Assembly: GCA_003021005.1 (NCBI GenBank)
Contig: PXRI01000008.1
Coordinates: 1-64,000, forward strand
Direction of reading: 5' to 3'
Length of the DNA: 64,000 bases
Source of the DNA: Halobacteriales archaeon QS_1_69_70
GTDB taxonomy: Archaea > Halobacteriota > Halobacteria > Halobacteriales > Haloarculaceae
Below are positions 26,226 to 35,249 of this stretch, one piece after another. The notes under the pieces were generated by a model. That model did no database searches and was not told where the DNA came from. It worked only from the letters and a program-made list of their open reading frames with translations. Each line of letters starts with the position of its first letter. The stretch's first letter is position 1. The position numbers were made by a program, and so were the translations under genes.

Positions 26226-26810
26226 ATGGACGAGGGCCTGGAGGTCCGCGCGTGCACGCGGTGTCCGGCGCTGTGTGCGGCCCGGAGTCGTATCGTCAAC
26301 GGCGTCGGGCCCGCCGACGCCGACCTCTGTTTCGTCGGGGAGGCCCCGGGCGCCGAGGAGGACGCCGAGGGCGAGCCGTTCGTCGGCCGCTCCGGGGAGG
26401 TCCTCGACGCGGCACTCCGCGACCGCGGGCTCGCGCGTCGGGACGTCCGGATCACCAACTGCGTGCGGTGTCGCCCGCCGGACAACCGGGACCCGACGGT
26501 CGAGGAACTCGAAAACTGCCGGGGGTACCTCGCCGCCGAGCTGGCCGCGGTCGACCCCGAGGTCGTCGTCGCGCTCGGGAAGGTGCCCGCCGAGCACCTC
26601 CTCGAGCGGTCCGTCGCCGTCACAGCCGAGGCGGGGACGCTGCACGACGCGCGGCTCGGCGACCGGACGCACCGCGTGCTGGTTTGTGTCCACCCGGCGG
26701 CGACGCTGTACGATCCCGGCCAGGGGGAGACGCTCGGGGCGGCCCTCGATGAGGCGGTCGCGCTAGTCGACGCGGCGGGCGGCGGGCAGTCGCGGCTGGG
26801 GGAGTTCTGA
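26226..26810 (+). CDS. udg: Uracil-DNA glycosylase, family 4 (Fe-S)
   Basis: Removes uracil from DNA to start base-excision repair. The four iron-sulfur cysteines are at residues 10, 13, 82 and 98 (ACTRC, RCRPPDN, ENC). GEAPGAEED near 39-47 is the catalytic-site motif of this family and HPAA near residue 157 corresponds to the uracil-binding His region. Length of 194 residues is typical. It is co-directional with the DUF99 gene, with 24 bases between them. Confidence 0.94.
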   Translation: MDEGLEVRACTRCPALCAARSRIVNGVGPADADLCFVGEAPGAEEDAEGEPFVGRSGEVLDAALRDRGLARRDVRITNCVRCRPPDNRDPTVEELENCRGYLAAELAAVDPEVVVALGKVPAEHLLERSVAVTAEAGTLHDARLGDRTHRVLVCVHPAATLYDPGQGETLGAALDEAVALVDAAGGGQSRLGEF

Positions 26811-26818
26811 CCGCGCGG

Positions 26819-27835
26819 CTACGAGTCGTCGGACGTGTGCTCGCGCTCGGGGTTGACGCCGAGCCACCGACGGTAGTCGCCCAGGCCACGGAGCACGTCG
26901 ACTAACCCGCGGCCCCCGTGGTCGCCGGGCCGCAGGCGGGCGCGGAGCCGCGAGGAGATCAGTTCCACCGAGACGACGATGAAAAACACCATCACGATGC
27001 CGGCGGCCATCTGTTGGTACGCGCGGACGCCCTGCATGCTGTCGATGTAAAAGCCGATGCCGCCCGCACCGACGATCCCGAGCCCGATCGCGATCCGGAC
27101 GTTGATCTCGAGGATGTACAGCGTCCAGGCGATGAACGATCGGGACACCTGGCTCAACATCCCGAAGGAGATGACCTGCGAGCGCGCGGCGCCGGTCGAC
27201 CCGATCGCTTCGATCGGGCCCTCCTCGATCTCCTCGAGTTCGTCGGTGAACAGCCGGCCCAGGTTGCCGATCGTGTCCGTCCCGACCGCGAGCACGGCCC
27301 CGCTGGGGTTGATGCCCACGAGCGGCGCGTAGATGAACACCCAGACGAGCGCCGGGATCGACCGGATGGCGCTCATCGTCCCCCGGAACAGGAAGTTCAG
27401 GGGGAACGGGGTGACCCGCTCGCTGCCCAAGATCCCGAAGCTGAGCGCCAGCGGGAACCCGATGACGGTCCCCAGGAAGCCGAGCAACAGCGTGACGAAG
27501 GAGGTTCGCACGAGGCTGGTCCGCTGGGAGGCAAACGAGTCGACGAAGGCGTCGGCGAAGTTCGCGAAGCTGGCGATCACCGCGTCGAACCCGGTGATCT
27601 CGTTGTCCTTGGAGTACAGGGTGAAGTCCACGAAGTCGACGGGGAAAAATCCGTTCAGGAACGTCGCCCCGCCGCTCAGGTTGATCAGAAGCGACCGCCA
27701 CTCGAACCGGATGAACTGGAGGCCGTAGTAGGTGACCACCCCGACGAGGACCACGAACAGCACGGTCGCTATCCGTCGGATCGTCCGGGAGCGTTCGATC
27801 GTCGCGAGTTTGTCGTCGATGCTGGACGGACTCAC
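26819..27835 (-). CDS. phnE: Phosphonate-type ABC transporter permease
   Basis: Membrane permease of 338 residues with six or so hydrophobic spans and the conserved cytoplasmic loop around EAIGSTGAARSQVISFGMLS (EAA-like). Its GTG start overlaps the phnC stop as GTGA, so translation is coupled. Together with PhnC and PhnD it forms an importer for phosphonates, phosphite or phosphate esters; the ligand cannot be chosen from sequence. No C-P lyase genes are present here. Confidence 0.92.
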   Translation of the reverse strand: MSPSSIDDKLATIERSRTIRRIATVLFVVLVGVVTYYGLQFIRFEWRSLLINLSGGATFLNGFFPVDFVDFTLYSKDNEITGFDAVIASFANFADAFVDSFASQRTSLVRTSFVTLLLGFLGTVIGFPLALSFGILGSERVTPFPLNFLFRGTMSAIRSIPALVWVFIYAPLVGINPSGAVLAVGTDTIGNLGRLFTDELEEIEEGPIEAIGSTGAARSQVISFGMLSQVSRSFIAWTLYILEINVRIAIGLGIVGAGGIGFYIDSMQGVRAYQQMAAGIVMVFFIVVSVELISSRLRARLRPGDHGGRGLVDVLRGLGDYRRWLGVNPEREHTSDDS

Positions 27836-28653
27836 GTCGGCTCACCGCCCTCGGTGGTGGCGTCCGGCGGCCCACGTTCGCCGGTCGTGTCGGGGTCGGG
27901 CTGGGCCGGGCTCGCCGACCGGTCGGTCGGCTCGCCGCCGTAGTAGATCTCGTCGACGACCTCCATCGTCAGGGCGTCCTCGTCGCCGTCGAAGGTGACC
28001 TCCCCGTCCCTGATGCCCACGAACCGGTCGCCGAACTCCCGGGCGATGTTCACCTGGTGGAGGCTGGTGACGGTGGTCAGGTTCCGGGCGTCGGCGGCGC
28101 GCTTCAGGTAGGCCATCACCTCCCGTGCCGCCTTCGGATCGAGGCTGGACACCGGTTCGTCCGCCAACAGCAGGTCGGGCGCCTGGACCAACGCCCGCGC
28201 GATGCCGACCCGCTGCTTCTGGCCGCCGCTCATCGAGCCGGCGCGCTGGGTCGCCGCCTCCAGTAGCCCGACGGTGTCGAGGGCCTCGAGGGCGTCCCGT
28301 TTGGTCTCGTTGTCGTACGCGGTGCAAATGCTCCGGAGCGTGCCGGTCCGCCCGAGCGCCCCGGTCAGGGCGTTCCGGTAGGCCGACATGCTCTCGATGA
28401 GGTAGTGCATCTGGAACACCATCCCGACCGTCTCGCCGGAGCGCTCGCGGGGGTTCGCCCCGGCGACCCTCACCGTGCCCTCCGTGGGTGGCGTGAGGCC
28501 GTTCAGGACGCGGAGCAACGTCGACTTTCCGGCACCCGATGGGCCCAACAGGACGACGAACTCGCCTGGCTCGATCGCGAGCGAGACGTCCCGGAGGGCG
28601 ACGGTGTCGTCCCCGTACTCCTTCCGCACGTCGGCCAGTTCGACGGCAGTCAT
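27832..28653 (-). CDS. phnC: Phosphonate-type ABC transporter ATP-binding protein
   Basis: ATPase of the importer, 273 residues from ATG at 28653. Walker A GPSGAGKST, Q-loop VFQMHYL, signature MSGGQKQR, Walker B LLLADEPVSSLD and a switch His in TSLHQVN are all present. A 40-residue Pro/Asp/Gly-rich acidic tail is an addition to the family core. Overlaps phnE and follows phnD by 70 bases. Confidence 0.95.
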   Translation of the reverse strand: MTAVELADVRKEYGDDTVALRDVSLAIEPGEFVVLLGPSGAGKSTLLRVLNGLTPPTEGTVRVAGANPRERSGETVGMVFQMHYLIESMSAYRNALTGALGRTGTLRSICTAYDNETKRDALEALDTVGLLEAATQRAGSMSGGQKQRVGIARALVQAPDLLLADEPVSSLDPKAAREVMAYLKRAADARNLTTVTSLHQVNIAREFGDRFVGIRDGEVTFDGDEDALTMEVVDEIYYGGEPTDRSASPAQPDPDTTGERGPPDATTEGGEPT

Positions 28654-28723
28654 CTCGTGAGATCCGTTGTGGAGAAGTTGCGCCCGGGGTTTCAATACCG
28701 TGGCGGTTCGTGCCCGCCGCCGG

Positions 28724-29665
28724 TCAGTTCGACTCGAAGACGCCCGTCCCGACGCCGAGTTCCGTCGCGACGTCGACGACGCTCTGGTACTTGCCGACGT
28801 CGGCCGCGCGAACGTCGTCGAACCAGAGGTCGTCGTCCGTGCCTTCCTCGCCGTCGGCGCCCCAGTAGATCTCCTGTGGGGCGTCGACGAACGCCTGCTG
28901 GAGGGTCTCCGTGCGGTCGTCGCTCAGCTCGGGGCTGACGACGATGGGTGCACGCGGCAGGCCGGTGGACTCCGCGAGCGTCCGTGCGTCCTCTTCGAAC
29001 TCCTCCGGGCTCGGGCCGGCGCCGGTGTCGCGGACGAACCCGCCCATCCCGGCGGCCTCGACCTGGCCCTGGACGAGCTGCTCGTAGGCACTCACGTGGC
29101 CCCCGGCGAAGACGGCGTCGAAGGCGGCCTCCGATCCGTTGCCCTCGGGGAGGTTCCCGATCTCGACGCCCGCCTGGCTGATGTTGTACAGCGGGTACAG
29201 GGCGCCGCTCGTCGACAGCGGGTCCGAGAAGGCGACCGATTTGCCCTCGATATCGGCGACCTCCTCGATATTGCTATCGGTCCGGACGGCGATGATGCTT
29301 TTGTACGTCCAGGTGCCGTAGCCCTTTCGCTGGAGGATGATCTCGGCGCTGTCGTCGTTCACGCCGAGGGCAGCCGCGAGGGGCCCGGTCTCGGCGACGT
29401 CGGTCGTCCCCGAGCCGAGTGCCTCGATGACCGCGCTGTAGTTGTCCGCGAGGTTCATCTTCGTGGTCCGGTCGAACTCCTCGGAGAGGAACTCCCGGAC
29501 CGGCGAGTACTGTACCTCGAGGTCCTCCTGTGGGACGCTCGGCGACACGTTGAAGTCGATCTCGCCGTCGTTGAACGGTTCGCCCCCGAGGCCGAGACAG
29601 CCGGCCATCGCCACCGTAGACCCCACGACTCCCGCCGTCTCCAGGAAGGTACGACGCCGTGTCAT
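28724..29665 (-). CDS. phnD: Phosphonate-type ABC transporter substrate-binding protein
   Basis: A lipoprotein of 313 residues. The N-terminus TRRRTFLETAGVVGSTVAMA followed by GC is a Tat signal with a lipobox, so the protein is exported folded and anchored at the outer face of the membrane. The PhnD-like fold is seen in NLADNYSAVIEALGSGTTDV, SIIAVRTDSNI, GKSVAFSDPLSTSG and AFDAVFAGGHVSAYEQ. A TATATA sequence at 29719-29724 lies about 55 bases upstream of the start and probably drives the phnDCE operon. Confidence 0.93.
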   Translation of the reverse strand: MTRRRTFLETAGVVGSTVAMAGCLGLGGEPFNDGEIDFNVSPSVPQEDLEVQYSPVREFLSEEFDRTTKMNLADNYSAVIEALGSGTTDVAETGPLAAALGVNDDSAEIILQRKGYGTWTYKSIIAVRTDSNIEEVADIEGKSVAFSDPLSTSGALYPLYNISQAGVEIGNLPEGNGSEAAFDAVFAGGHVSAYEQLVQGQVEAAGMGGFVRDTGAGPSPEEFEEDARTLAESTGLPRAPIVVSPELSDDRTETLQQAFVDAPQEIYWGADGEEGTDDDLWFDDVRAADVGKYQSVVDVATELGVGTGVFESN

Positions 29666-29873
29666 ACGTTACGTGGGAGGGGTCTCGGAAGACCCATCTA
29701 AAACTTTCCACTCGCGGGTATATAGTACTCTGTTTCACAGGGGTCCGATCGGGTGACGCCCCGAAATCCGCCACACCCCGGTAAATCTTCCGCCGGGGAA
29801 CCTCTTGCTCCGTCGGAGTGTCGTCCCCGGCAGGAACGGAAAGCGATTTGCCGACCCGCCGCGAATCGACTGT

Positions 29874-30560
29874 GTGCCGAGCGAGCCACCGATCGCCGTC
29901 GTCGACTACGGCCTCGGGAACCTCCGCAGCGTCACCCGCGGTCTCGAACGGGCTGGCGCCGACGTCACGCTGACCGACGACCCAGGGGCACTCGACGACG
30001 CAGACGGCGTCGTCCTGCCCGGCGTCGGCGCCTTCAGCGAGGGCATGGAGAACGCCGGGCCGTTCCGCGGGGCCCTGACCGACGCCGCCGCCGAGGGCCG
30101 GCCGGTGTTCGGCATCTGCCTCGGGATGCAGATGCTGTTGACCGGAAGCGAGGAGGCGGACCACGTCGGCGAGGGCGACGTCGAGGGACTGGACCTCGTC
30201 CCCGGCCGGAACGTCCGGTTCGACGAGGACCTGACGGTCCCGCACATGGGGTGGAACGAACTCGACGTCGAACGCGACCACCCCATCGTCGCTGGCGTCG
30301 ACGGCGGGCCCTCCCAGACCTCCCGAGCGAACGGAGCCGGCGGCTCCGTCGACGGCGAGTACGCCTACTTCGTCCACTCCTACTACGCCCGGCCCGACAA
30401 CGAGACCGCCGTCGTCACGACCACCGACTACGGCGCCGACTTCCCGTCAATCGTCGCGAGCGAAGCGGGCAACGTCTTCGGCACGCAGTTCCACCCGGAG
30501 AAATCGGGCGAGACCGGCCTGCAGATCCTGCGGAACTTCGTCGACTACTGTCGGCAGTGA
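29874..30560 (+). CDS. hisH: Imidazole glycerol phosphate synthase subunit HisH
   Basis: Glutamine amidotransferase subunit that feeds ammonia to HisF in histidine synthesis. GTG at 29874 gives the expected N-terminus VPSEPPIAVVDYGLGNLRSV. The catalytic Cys is residue 82 (GICLGMQML) and the His-Glu pair is H207 and E209 (FHPEKSG). An insertion GPSQTSRANGAGGSVDG near residues 144-160 is unusual and may be a surface loop; it does not disturb the active site. No hisF is adjacent. Confidence 0.94.
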   Translation: MPSEPPIAVVDYGLGNLRSVTRGLERAGADVTLTDDPGALDDADGVVLPGVGAFSEGMENAGPFRGALTDAAAEGRPVFGICLGMQMLLTGSEEADHVGEGDVEGLDLVPGRNVRFDEDLTVPHMGWNELDVERDHPIVAGVDGGPSQTSRANGAGGSVDGEYAYFVHSYYARPDNETAVVTTTDYGADFPSIVASEAGNVFGTQFHPEKSGETGLQILRNFVDYCRQ

Positions 30561-30745
30561 CCGGCAGGCCTGCACGACCGGAGCGGTGTGACGACGAGGA
30601 CTGCCCGGAGGTCTATCCGCCGACCGGACGAGGGAGCTTGCCGACGGAGGAGGGTGCTGCGAGCGATCGGAGCCGGTGGCCCGGGACGACATAGCCGTCG
30701 CTGATCGGCCGGCGTCGGGAGCCGTCCGCGGCCGACGCGCGCCGG

Positions 30746-30844
30746 TCAGTCGGTTCGGTCCACGTCGCTGCCGTCCTCGTCGTCGCCGTCGGGCGGGTCG
30801 GCGAAGTCGTGGTGGACGAGTTCCTCGGTGAGGTGGGTGGTCAT
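30746..30844 (-). CDS. Possible 32-residue acidic peptide
   Basis: MTTHLTEELVHHDFADPPDG followed by DDEDGSDVDRTD and a stop. The acidic composition is haloarchaeal and a GTTTATAAC box lies about 35 bases upstream on the same strand. Too short for homology; could be a regulatory or leader peptide. Confidence 0.45.
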   Translation of the reverse strand: MTTHLTEELVHHDFADPPDGDDEDGSDVDRTD

Positions 30845-30876
30845 GGTGTGTCGTGGGGTACCATACACCATCGTTC

Positions 30877-30885
30877 GTTATAAAC
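30877..30885 (-). promoter_or_regulatory. TATA-like box of the 32-residue frame
   Basis: GTTTATAAC read on the minus strand, placed to give a transcript starting about 10 bases before the ATG at 30844. Confidence 0.4.
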
Positions 30886-30968
30886 ATTACTGAAGGAGCA
30901 ACGGTTCGCAAGAAAACCGCCGTGGTGCCCCCGATCAGCGAAGAGAAATGGGCCCGGCCTTATCTCTC

Positions 30969-31070
30969 CGCACAACCGACCGACGCGAGTACGGTCGGTT
31001 GTGCGAAACCTCTTACAACGCTGTAAGAGGTATTACTTCCACCCGGTATCTCTGACACCCATGTCAGAGG
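30969..31070. other. Three successive perfect hairpins
   Basis: Hairpin 1: CGCACAACCGACCG pairs with CGGTCGGTTGTGCG (14 bp, loop 9, 30969-31005). Hairpin 2: CCTCTTACA pairs with TGTAAGAGG (9 bp, loop 4, 31009-31030). Hairpin 3: CTCTGACA pairs with TGTCAGAG (8 bp, loop 4, 31050-31069). The three stems differ in sequence, so this is not a tandem repeat. The region from 30845 to 31227 has no other credible gene. Confidence 0.85.
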
Positions 31071-31227
31071 TTTCGAGAGAGTGCCGGTTTGTCGAACAAC
31101 CCTGAAAAGCTAACGGTCGTTGCAATCCGACGAGATCTACAACGCCGCGGAACCTCGGCCTCAAGCCGCAGCAGCCGCCGGATGGCGTCACGCCATCGTA
31201 TTGGCCCGGCTACGGCGATAGGCAGCG

Positions 31228-31671
31228 GTGACCGATCCGGACGACTTCACGAAGTACTTACCCGCGTCGGCGACCAGCGTAGAGTCAATGATTGAGAGCG
31301 CTGACGAGTCGGCCTACCAAGAGGCCCCTCCAGAGCCGGATGTTGACGCTATCCCGTCGCTGACGGCCATCGTGCCGGCATACGAGGGCCTGCTCAATAT
31401 GGCGACACGGCGGCTAGACGGCCCGGTACAGACGCGGGTCCGAACTTGGGAAGACGGCGAATTCGAAATCCGCGTATATCACGGGTACGGGCCGCATCCG
31501 CAGCGGCCGGACACGGGGTATCACCACGTCCTGCGATACCACAGCCGCGACGATAGCGTCGTAGAGGGGCTCGTGGCGGTAGAGGTTGAAACGTCGGAGA
31601 AAACACTGATTTACTGCACGATCATAGATGCCGATGGCGTCTGCGTTGACGCCGGTCGCAGCCCCCAATAA
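31228..31671 (+). CDS. Orphan hypothetical protein
   Basis: A 147-residue acidic protein from a GTG start: MTDPDDFTKYLPASATSVES and onward, with a C-terminal alpha/beta-like part (FEIRVYHGYGPHP, VLRYHSRDDS, LVAVEVETSEKTLIYCTI). The acid-rich composition supports a real gene. Codon use is less GC-biased than in the flanking chromosome, and it sits with hairpins and gene fragments, suggesting a plasmid- or virus-derived patch. No family recognised. Confidence 0.55.
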   Translation: MTDPDDFTKYLPASATSVESMIESADESAYQEAPPEPDVDAIPSLTAIVPAYEGLLNMATRRLDGPVQTRVRTWEDGEFEIRVYHGYGPHPQRPDTGYHHVLRYHSRDDSVVEGLVAVEVETSEKTLIYCTIIDADGVCVDAGRSPQ

Positions 31672-31694
31672 ATTGAGAGACTGTTGGGGGGCGA

Positions 31695-31866
31695 CTATTT
31701 CACCCGTTTTGCCGTCCCCGGCCGCTTGCAGCGCTCGCAGATCCGTTTGAGGGCGGTGCCTGTCTCGGCGTCTGCGGGCTCGCGTGCCTCGTACTACCCG
31801 CGCCGCACCGGCGACTTCGGGTCGGCCGGCAGCCACTGCAGCCCACCGCACTGTCGTCGGAGCGGC
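31695..31866 (-). pseudogene. Decayed fragment with a CxxC motif
   Basis: On the minus strand one frame reads RRQCGGLQWLPADPKSPVRR then G, a TAG, and YEAREPADAETGTALKRICE then RCKRPGTAKRVK and a stop. The sequence on both sides of the TAG has coding style, so this is probably a gene with a nonsense change (TAG where a Trp or Gln codon might have been). Upstream there is another TAG, so only a C-terminal part is left. Confidence 0.35.
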
Positions 31867-31923
31867 TAACGGGCGGTTCTTGCGGCCGCTCGCAGGGACC
31901 TGGACCCGGTGATACCGCTGGTT

Positions 31924-32376
31924 TCAGACGTCGAGGTCGAACTGCTCGTGCTCGACGACAGGGTTCAGGACCACCGAGGTGTTCGATTCGTTGATGTCGG
32001 GGTCGGTGAGCAGTTCCTTGATCTGGTCGTTCATGTGGTCCGTGTCGGCGAACTTCCCGATGGCGACGATGTCGTGGTCGCCGGTGACCTCGTACACCGA
32101 CGTCATGTGGGTCTGGTCGCCGAGACGGTCGGTGATCTCCGGGAGGGCGCTGCCCTCGACCTTCAGCTGGATGATCGCGGTTACGTCGTAGCCGAGCCGC
32201 CCGTAGTTCACCTCGGGGACGTACCCCCGGATGATGCCCTGCTCCTCGAGGTCGGTGATGTGGTTCGAGACGGTGGTCACCGAGACGTCGAGGTCCTCCC
32301 CGAGCGAGCGGAGCGAGGCGCGGCCGTCCGAAAGGAGCGCGTTCACCAGTCGGCGGTCGAGATTTTCGTACGTCAT
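31924..32376 (-). CDS. lrp: Lrp/AsnC family regulator
   Basis: A 150-residue Lrp-type regulator: N-terminal HTH ([20 protein letters not shown], then [18 protein letters not shown]) and a C-terminal ligand-binding RAM domain ([28 protein letters not shown]). Divergent from glnA with 127 bases between them, the arrangement in which haloarchaeal Lrp controls glutamine synthetase. It probably binds a palindrome in the shared intergenic region. Confidence 0.94.
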   Translation of the reverse strand: MTYENLDRRLVNALLSDGRASLRSLGEDLDVSVTTVSNHITDLEEQGIIRGYVPEVNYGRLGYDVTAIIQLKVEGSALPEITDRLGDQTHMTSVYEVTGDHDIVAIGKFADTDHMNDQIKELLTDPDINESNTSVVLNPVVEHEQFDLDV

Positions 32377-32443
32377 TGCGTCCCGATACCGGCCCCAGGG
32401 TTTAGAACTTTACGAATATACAGTTCTCTTCGGAGAGGAGGGA

Positions 32444-32457
32444 GATTTGCGCAAATC
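32444..32457. promoter_or_regulatory. 14-bp palindrome between lrp and glnA, candidate operator
   Basis: GATTTGCGCAAATC is a perfect palindrome 46 bases before the glnA start. Its position and symmetry suit a dimeric regulator such as Lrp. Binding is inferred. Confidence 0.5.
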
Positions 32458-32503
32458 AGTAACGCTTTAGTAGCAGGACTCATCGTTTCCGGCGTCGAGA
32501 AAG

Positions 32504-33877
32504 ATGACGAACAACAACGTCGCCACCGACGGTGGCCTCTCCCCGGAAGCACAGCGCGTCCTCGAGGAGATCGACGAGCGGTACGTCGACTTCCTGCGGC
32601 TCCAGTTCACGGACATCCTGGGCACGGTGAAGAACGTCTCGGTGCCGGCCGACCAGGCCGAGAAGGCCTTCACGGAAGGCATCTACTTCGACGGCTCCTC
32701 CATCGAGGGGTTCGTCCGCATCCAGGAGTCCGACATGCGGCTCATGCCCGACCCGACCACGTTCGCCGTGCTGCCGTGGCGCGAGAGCGAGGAGGCCGCC
32801 TCCGCCCGGATGATCAGTGACGTCTACGACACCACTACGGGGGAACCGTTCGAGGGCGACCCGCGACAGGTGCTCAAGCGGGCGCTCGACCGCGCCCACG
32901 AGATGGGCTACACCGTCAACGCCGCACCGGAGCCCGAGTTCTTCCTGTTCCAGGAGGACGACGAGGGCCGCGCCACCACCACGCCGAGCGACCACGGCGG
33001 CTACTTCGACCTCGCCCCGAAGGACCTCGCCAGCGACGTCCGCCGGGACATCATCTACGGACTCGAGGAGATGGGCTTCGAGATCGAGGCCAGCCACCAC
33101 GAGGTCGCCCGCGGCCAACACGAGATCAACTTCGAGTACGAGGACATGCTGTCGACCGCCGACAACGTCTCGACGTTCCGGACGGTCGTCCGCGCCATCG
33201 CGGCCCAGCACGACCTCCACGCCACGTTCATGCCCAAGCCCATCCCGAAGATCAACGGCTCCGGGATGCACACCCACCTCTCGCTTTTCACCGAGGGCGG
33301 CGACAACGCGTTCCACGACGGCGCCGACGAGTTCGACCTCTCGGAGACCGCAAAGCAGTTCCTCGGCGGCGTCCTCGAACACGCCCCCGCCATCACTGCC
33401 ATCACGAACCCGAACGTCAACTCCTACAAACGGCTCGTCCCCGGCTACGAGGCCCCGGTGTACGTCGCGTGGTCCGACCGGAACCGCTCGGCGCTGATCC
33501 GCAAGCCGGCCGCGCGCGTCCCGGCCGCCAGCCGCATCGAGGCGCGGTTCCCCGACCCGTCGTGTAACCCCTACCTCGCCTTCGCCGTCCTGCTGCAGGC
33601 CGGCCTCGACGGCATCGAGAAGGGCCTGGCGGCCCCGGAACCCATCCGCGAGAACATCTACGAGTTCGACGAGGCGACCCGCGAGGAGTACGGGATCGAG
33701 ACGCTGCCGGCCAACCTCGGCGGCGCCCTCGACGCCCTCGAGGACGACCCCGTCATCTACGACGCCCTCGGCGACCACGTCGGCGAGACGTTCGTCGAGG
33801 CCAAGCGACAGGAGCACACCGAGTACCGCGTCGACGTCTCCCAGTGGGAACTCGACCGGTACCTCGAGACCTTCTGA
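32504..33877 (+). CDS. glnA: Glutamine synthetase, type I
   Basis: Makes glutamine from glutamate, ammonia and ATP; central ammonium assimilation enzyme. The 457-residue protein has the expected motifs: [19 protein letters not shown] (metal Glu), the Glu and NFEYEDML stretch, [12 protein letters not shown] (ATP/Glu binding), [19 protein letters not shown] and the [15 protein letters not shown] core. The tail has no Tyr adenylylation site of the enterobacterial kind. It pairs with the divergent Lrp gene and, 9.6 kb away, with an Amt-PII gene. Confidence 0.97.
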   Translation: MTNNNVATDGGLSPEAQRVLEEIDERYVDFLRLQFTDILGTVKNVSVPADQAEKAFTEGIYFDGSSIEGFVRIQESDMRLMPDPTTFAVLPWRESEEAASARMISDVYDTTTGEPFEGDPRQVLKRALDRAHEMGYTVNAAPEPEFFLFQEDDEGRATTTPSDHGGYFDLAPKDLASDVRRDIIYGLEEMGFEIEASHHEVARGQHEINFEYEDMLSTADNVSTFRTVVRAIAAQHDLHATFMPKPIPKINGSGMHTHLSLFTEGGDNAFHDGADEFDLSETAKQFLGGVLEHAPAITAITNPNVNSYKRLVPGYEAPVYVAWSDRNRSALIRKPAARVPAASRIEARFPDPSCNPYLAFAVLLQAGLDGIEKGLAAPEPIRENIYEFDEATREEYGIETLPANLGGALDALEDDPVIYDALGDHVGETFVEAKRQEHTEYRVDVSQWELDRYLETF

Positions 33878-33883
33878 GACCCA

Positions 33884-33890
33884 CTTTTTA
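33884..33890 (+). terminator. T-tract terminator of glnA
   Basis: CTTTTTA shortly after the glnA TGA, an oligo-T tract of the kind that ends haloarchaeal transcripts. Confidence 0.4.
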
Positions 33891-33894
33891 CTCC

Positions 33895-34025
33895 TTCGGG
33901 CTTCCTCGCTCGCGGCTCGCGGATCGCTTCGCTCACCGCTCACTCATCCCGCGGCCTCCCTCCGGTCGGCCGCGCGGCTCGCGTGTCGTCCCTCCCTGCG
34001 GTCGGTCCTCCCGCTCGCTCCTAAA
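33895..34025. repeat. GC-rich repeat tract, reverse orientation of the GGCCGACCG family
   Basis: CGCTCGCGG/CTCGCGGATCGCTTCGCTCA tracts with GGCCTCCCTCCGGTCGGCC at about 33951-33970, the inverse of the blocks at 20341-20370 and 38770-38840. No coding frame is credible here. Confidence 0.7.
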
Positions 34026-34153
34026 CTTGGGGAAAAACCACCGCCGCCGACGCGCTCTCTCCGTTCGCGCGTCGCCGGGGATTGCGTTGTGCCAAAACTG
34101 CACGAGGGCTCTCACCGGACAGAGAACGACCGGGATCCGGCGGATTCTGACCC

Positions 34154-34255
34154 TCACTCGGTGTCCATGGCGTGGCTCCTGTCGGCGGGCTCCTCAGTCG
34201 GATCGCGGACCAAGAGCACGCCGTTGGTGGAGCTGACGGTGATTCTGTCAGTCAC
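34154..34255 (-). CDS. Possible 33-residue frame, unknown
   Basis: From a GTG at 34255: VTDRITVSSTNGVLLVRDPT then EEPADRSHAMDTE and a stop. It has haloarchaeal composition but is very short; the frame is open further upstream with basic residues. It may be the tail of a decayed gene. Confidence 0.3.
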   Translation of the reverse strand: MTDRITVSSTNGVLLVRDPTEEPADRSHAMDTE

Positions 34256-34355
34256 GACGGTCCCGGGGAGGCGGACCCGCTCGACGTTCCGGCGGCCCCG
34301 GGTGTTGTGCAGCCGGCGGGGACGTCCTCGGGTCGATCACCGACGGAGCACCGGC

Positions 34356-35249
34356 TCACAACCGCCGCGCGAGCGCCTCCCCGGCTACCGGGGACGCCAC
34401 CACGCCCGCCAGCACGACCGCCATCGCCGGCGCGGAGAGGTGGGCGGCCGGTTCGAGGACGTACACGGCGGCGAACAGGCCGCCGAAGGCGGCGCCGACG
34501 GCGACGGACGCGGTGCCGCCGCGACGCGTGGCCGGGGCCCGTTCGACGGCCTCGCCGGCGACGGTCCAGGCGAGGAAGGCTCCGAGGGCTGCCCCGAGGG
34601 CGCTCATCGTCTCGAAGCCGACGCCGCCGACGACGGGTCCGAGCAGGGCGAGGACGAGCGCGGCGGCGAACGCCCGGGTCGGCGCGTCGCCACGGCGGGC
34701 CGCGGCGTGGACGACGGCGAGGTAGGCGGCGCCGACCGCCACGCCGGCGACGACGTCGACGAGGTAGTGGACGCCGAGGGCGACGCGGGTGAGCGCCACG
34801 AGGGCGACGACCGCCGCCGCGGTCGCGTGGGCCTTGCGAGTCCCGACCAGGAGCGCGAGGCCCCCGTAGACGACCGCGACGGCGGTCGCGTGGCCGCTCG
34901 GGAAGCCGAAGCCGGTGCCGGTGGCGGCGCCGGCGAACGGCGGCGCCAGGAGCGACGGGAGCCACTCCACCGTCGGGGCGGCGGCCGCGTCGGGGGGCCG
35001 CGGGAGGGCCAGCCAGGTCTTGAGCGTCGTGACCAAGGCGTTCGCGCCGAGGCCGAGGCCGACCAGGTAGGCGGCCCGCCGCCGGTCCAGCGCGATCGGG
35101 CCGGGCAGGGCGTCGCCGAACCAGTACAGGCCGCCGACGAGGCCGAAGAGGAACCAGACGTCGCCGAGTTGGGTGGCGACGGCGGCCGCGACGACCACGG
35201 CGTCCGGCAGCGCCGCGGCCACGCCGGGCCCGCCGAGGCCCCGACTCAT
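34356..35249 (-). CDS. PAP2 family membrane phosphatase
   Basis: Integral membrane lipid or undecaprenyl-type phosphatase, 297 residues. The tripartite active site is complete: K77 with R84-P85 (KTWLALPRP), PSGH at 117-120, and R155 with H161 and D165 (TRVALGVHYLVD). About eight hydrophobic segments. Its ATG overlaps the stop of the upstream YihY gene, placing it third in an operon with two YihY proteins; a role in lipid carriers or polar lipid turnover is plausible. Confidence 0.9.
   Translation of the reverse strand: MSRGLGGPGVAAALPDAVVVAAAVATQLGDVWFLFGLVGGLYWFGDALPGPIALDRRRAAYLVGLGLGANALVTTLKTWLALPRPPDAAAAPTVEWLPSLLAPPFAGAATGTGFGFPSGHATAVAVVYGGLALLVGTRKAHATAAAVVALVALTRVALGVHYLVDVVAGVAVGAAYLAVVHAAARRGDAPTRAFAAALVLALLGPVVGGVGFETMSALGAALGAFLAWTVAGEAVERAPATRRGGTASVAVGAAFGGLFAAVYVLEPAAHLSAPAMAVVLAGVVASPVAGEALARRL

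Noticed and set aside
31414-31851. 145-codon minus-strand frame opposite the orphan gene
   Set aside because: Arg/Ala-rich; the plus-strand frame is more acidic. A different minus frame (31695-31866) has better coding style in the right half.
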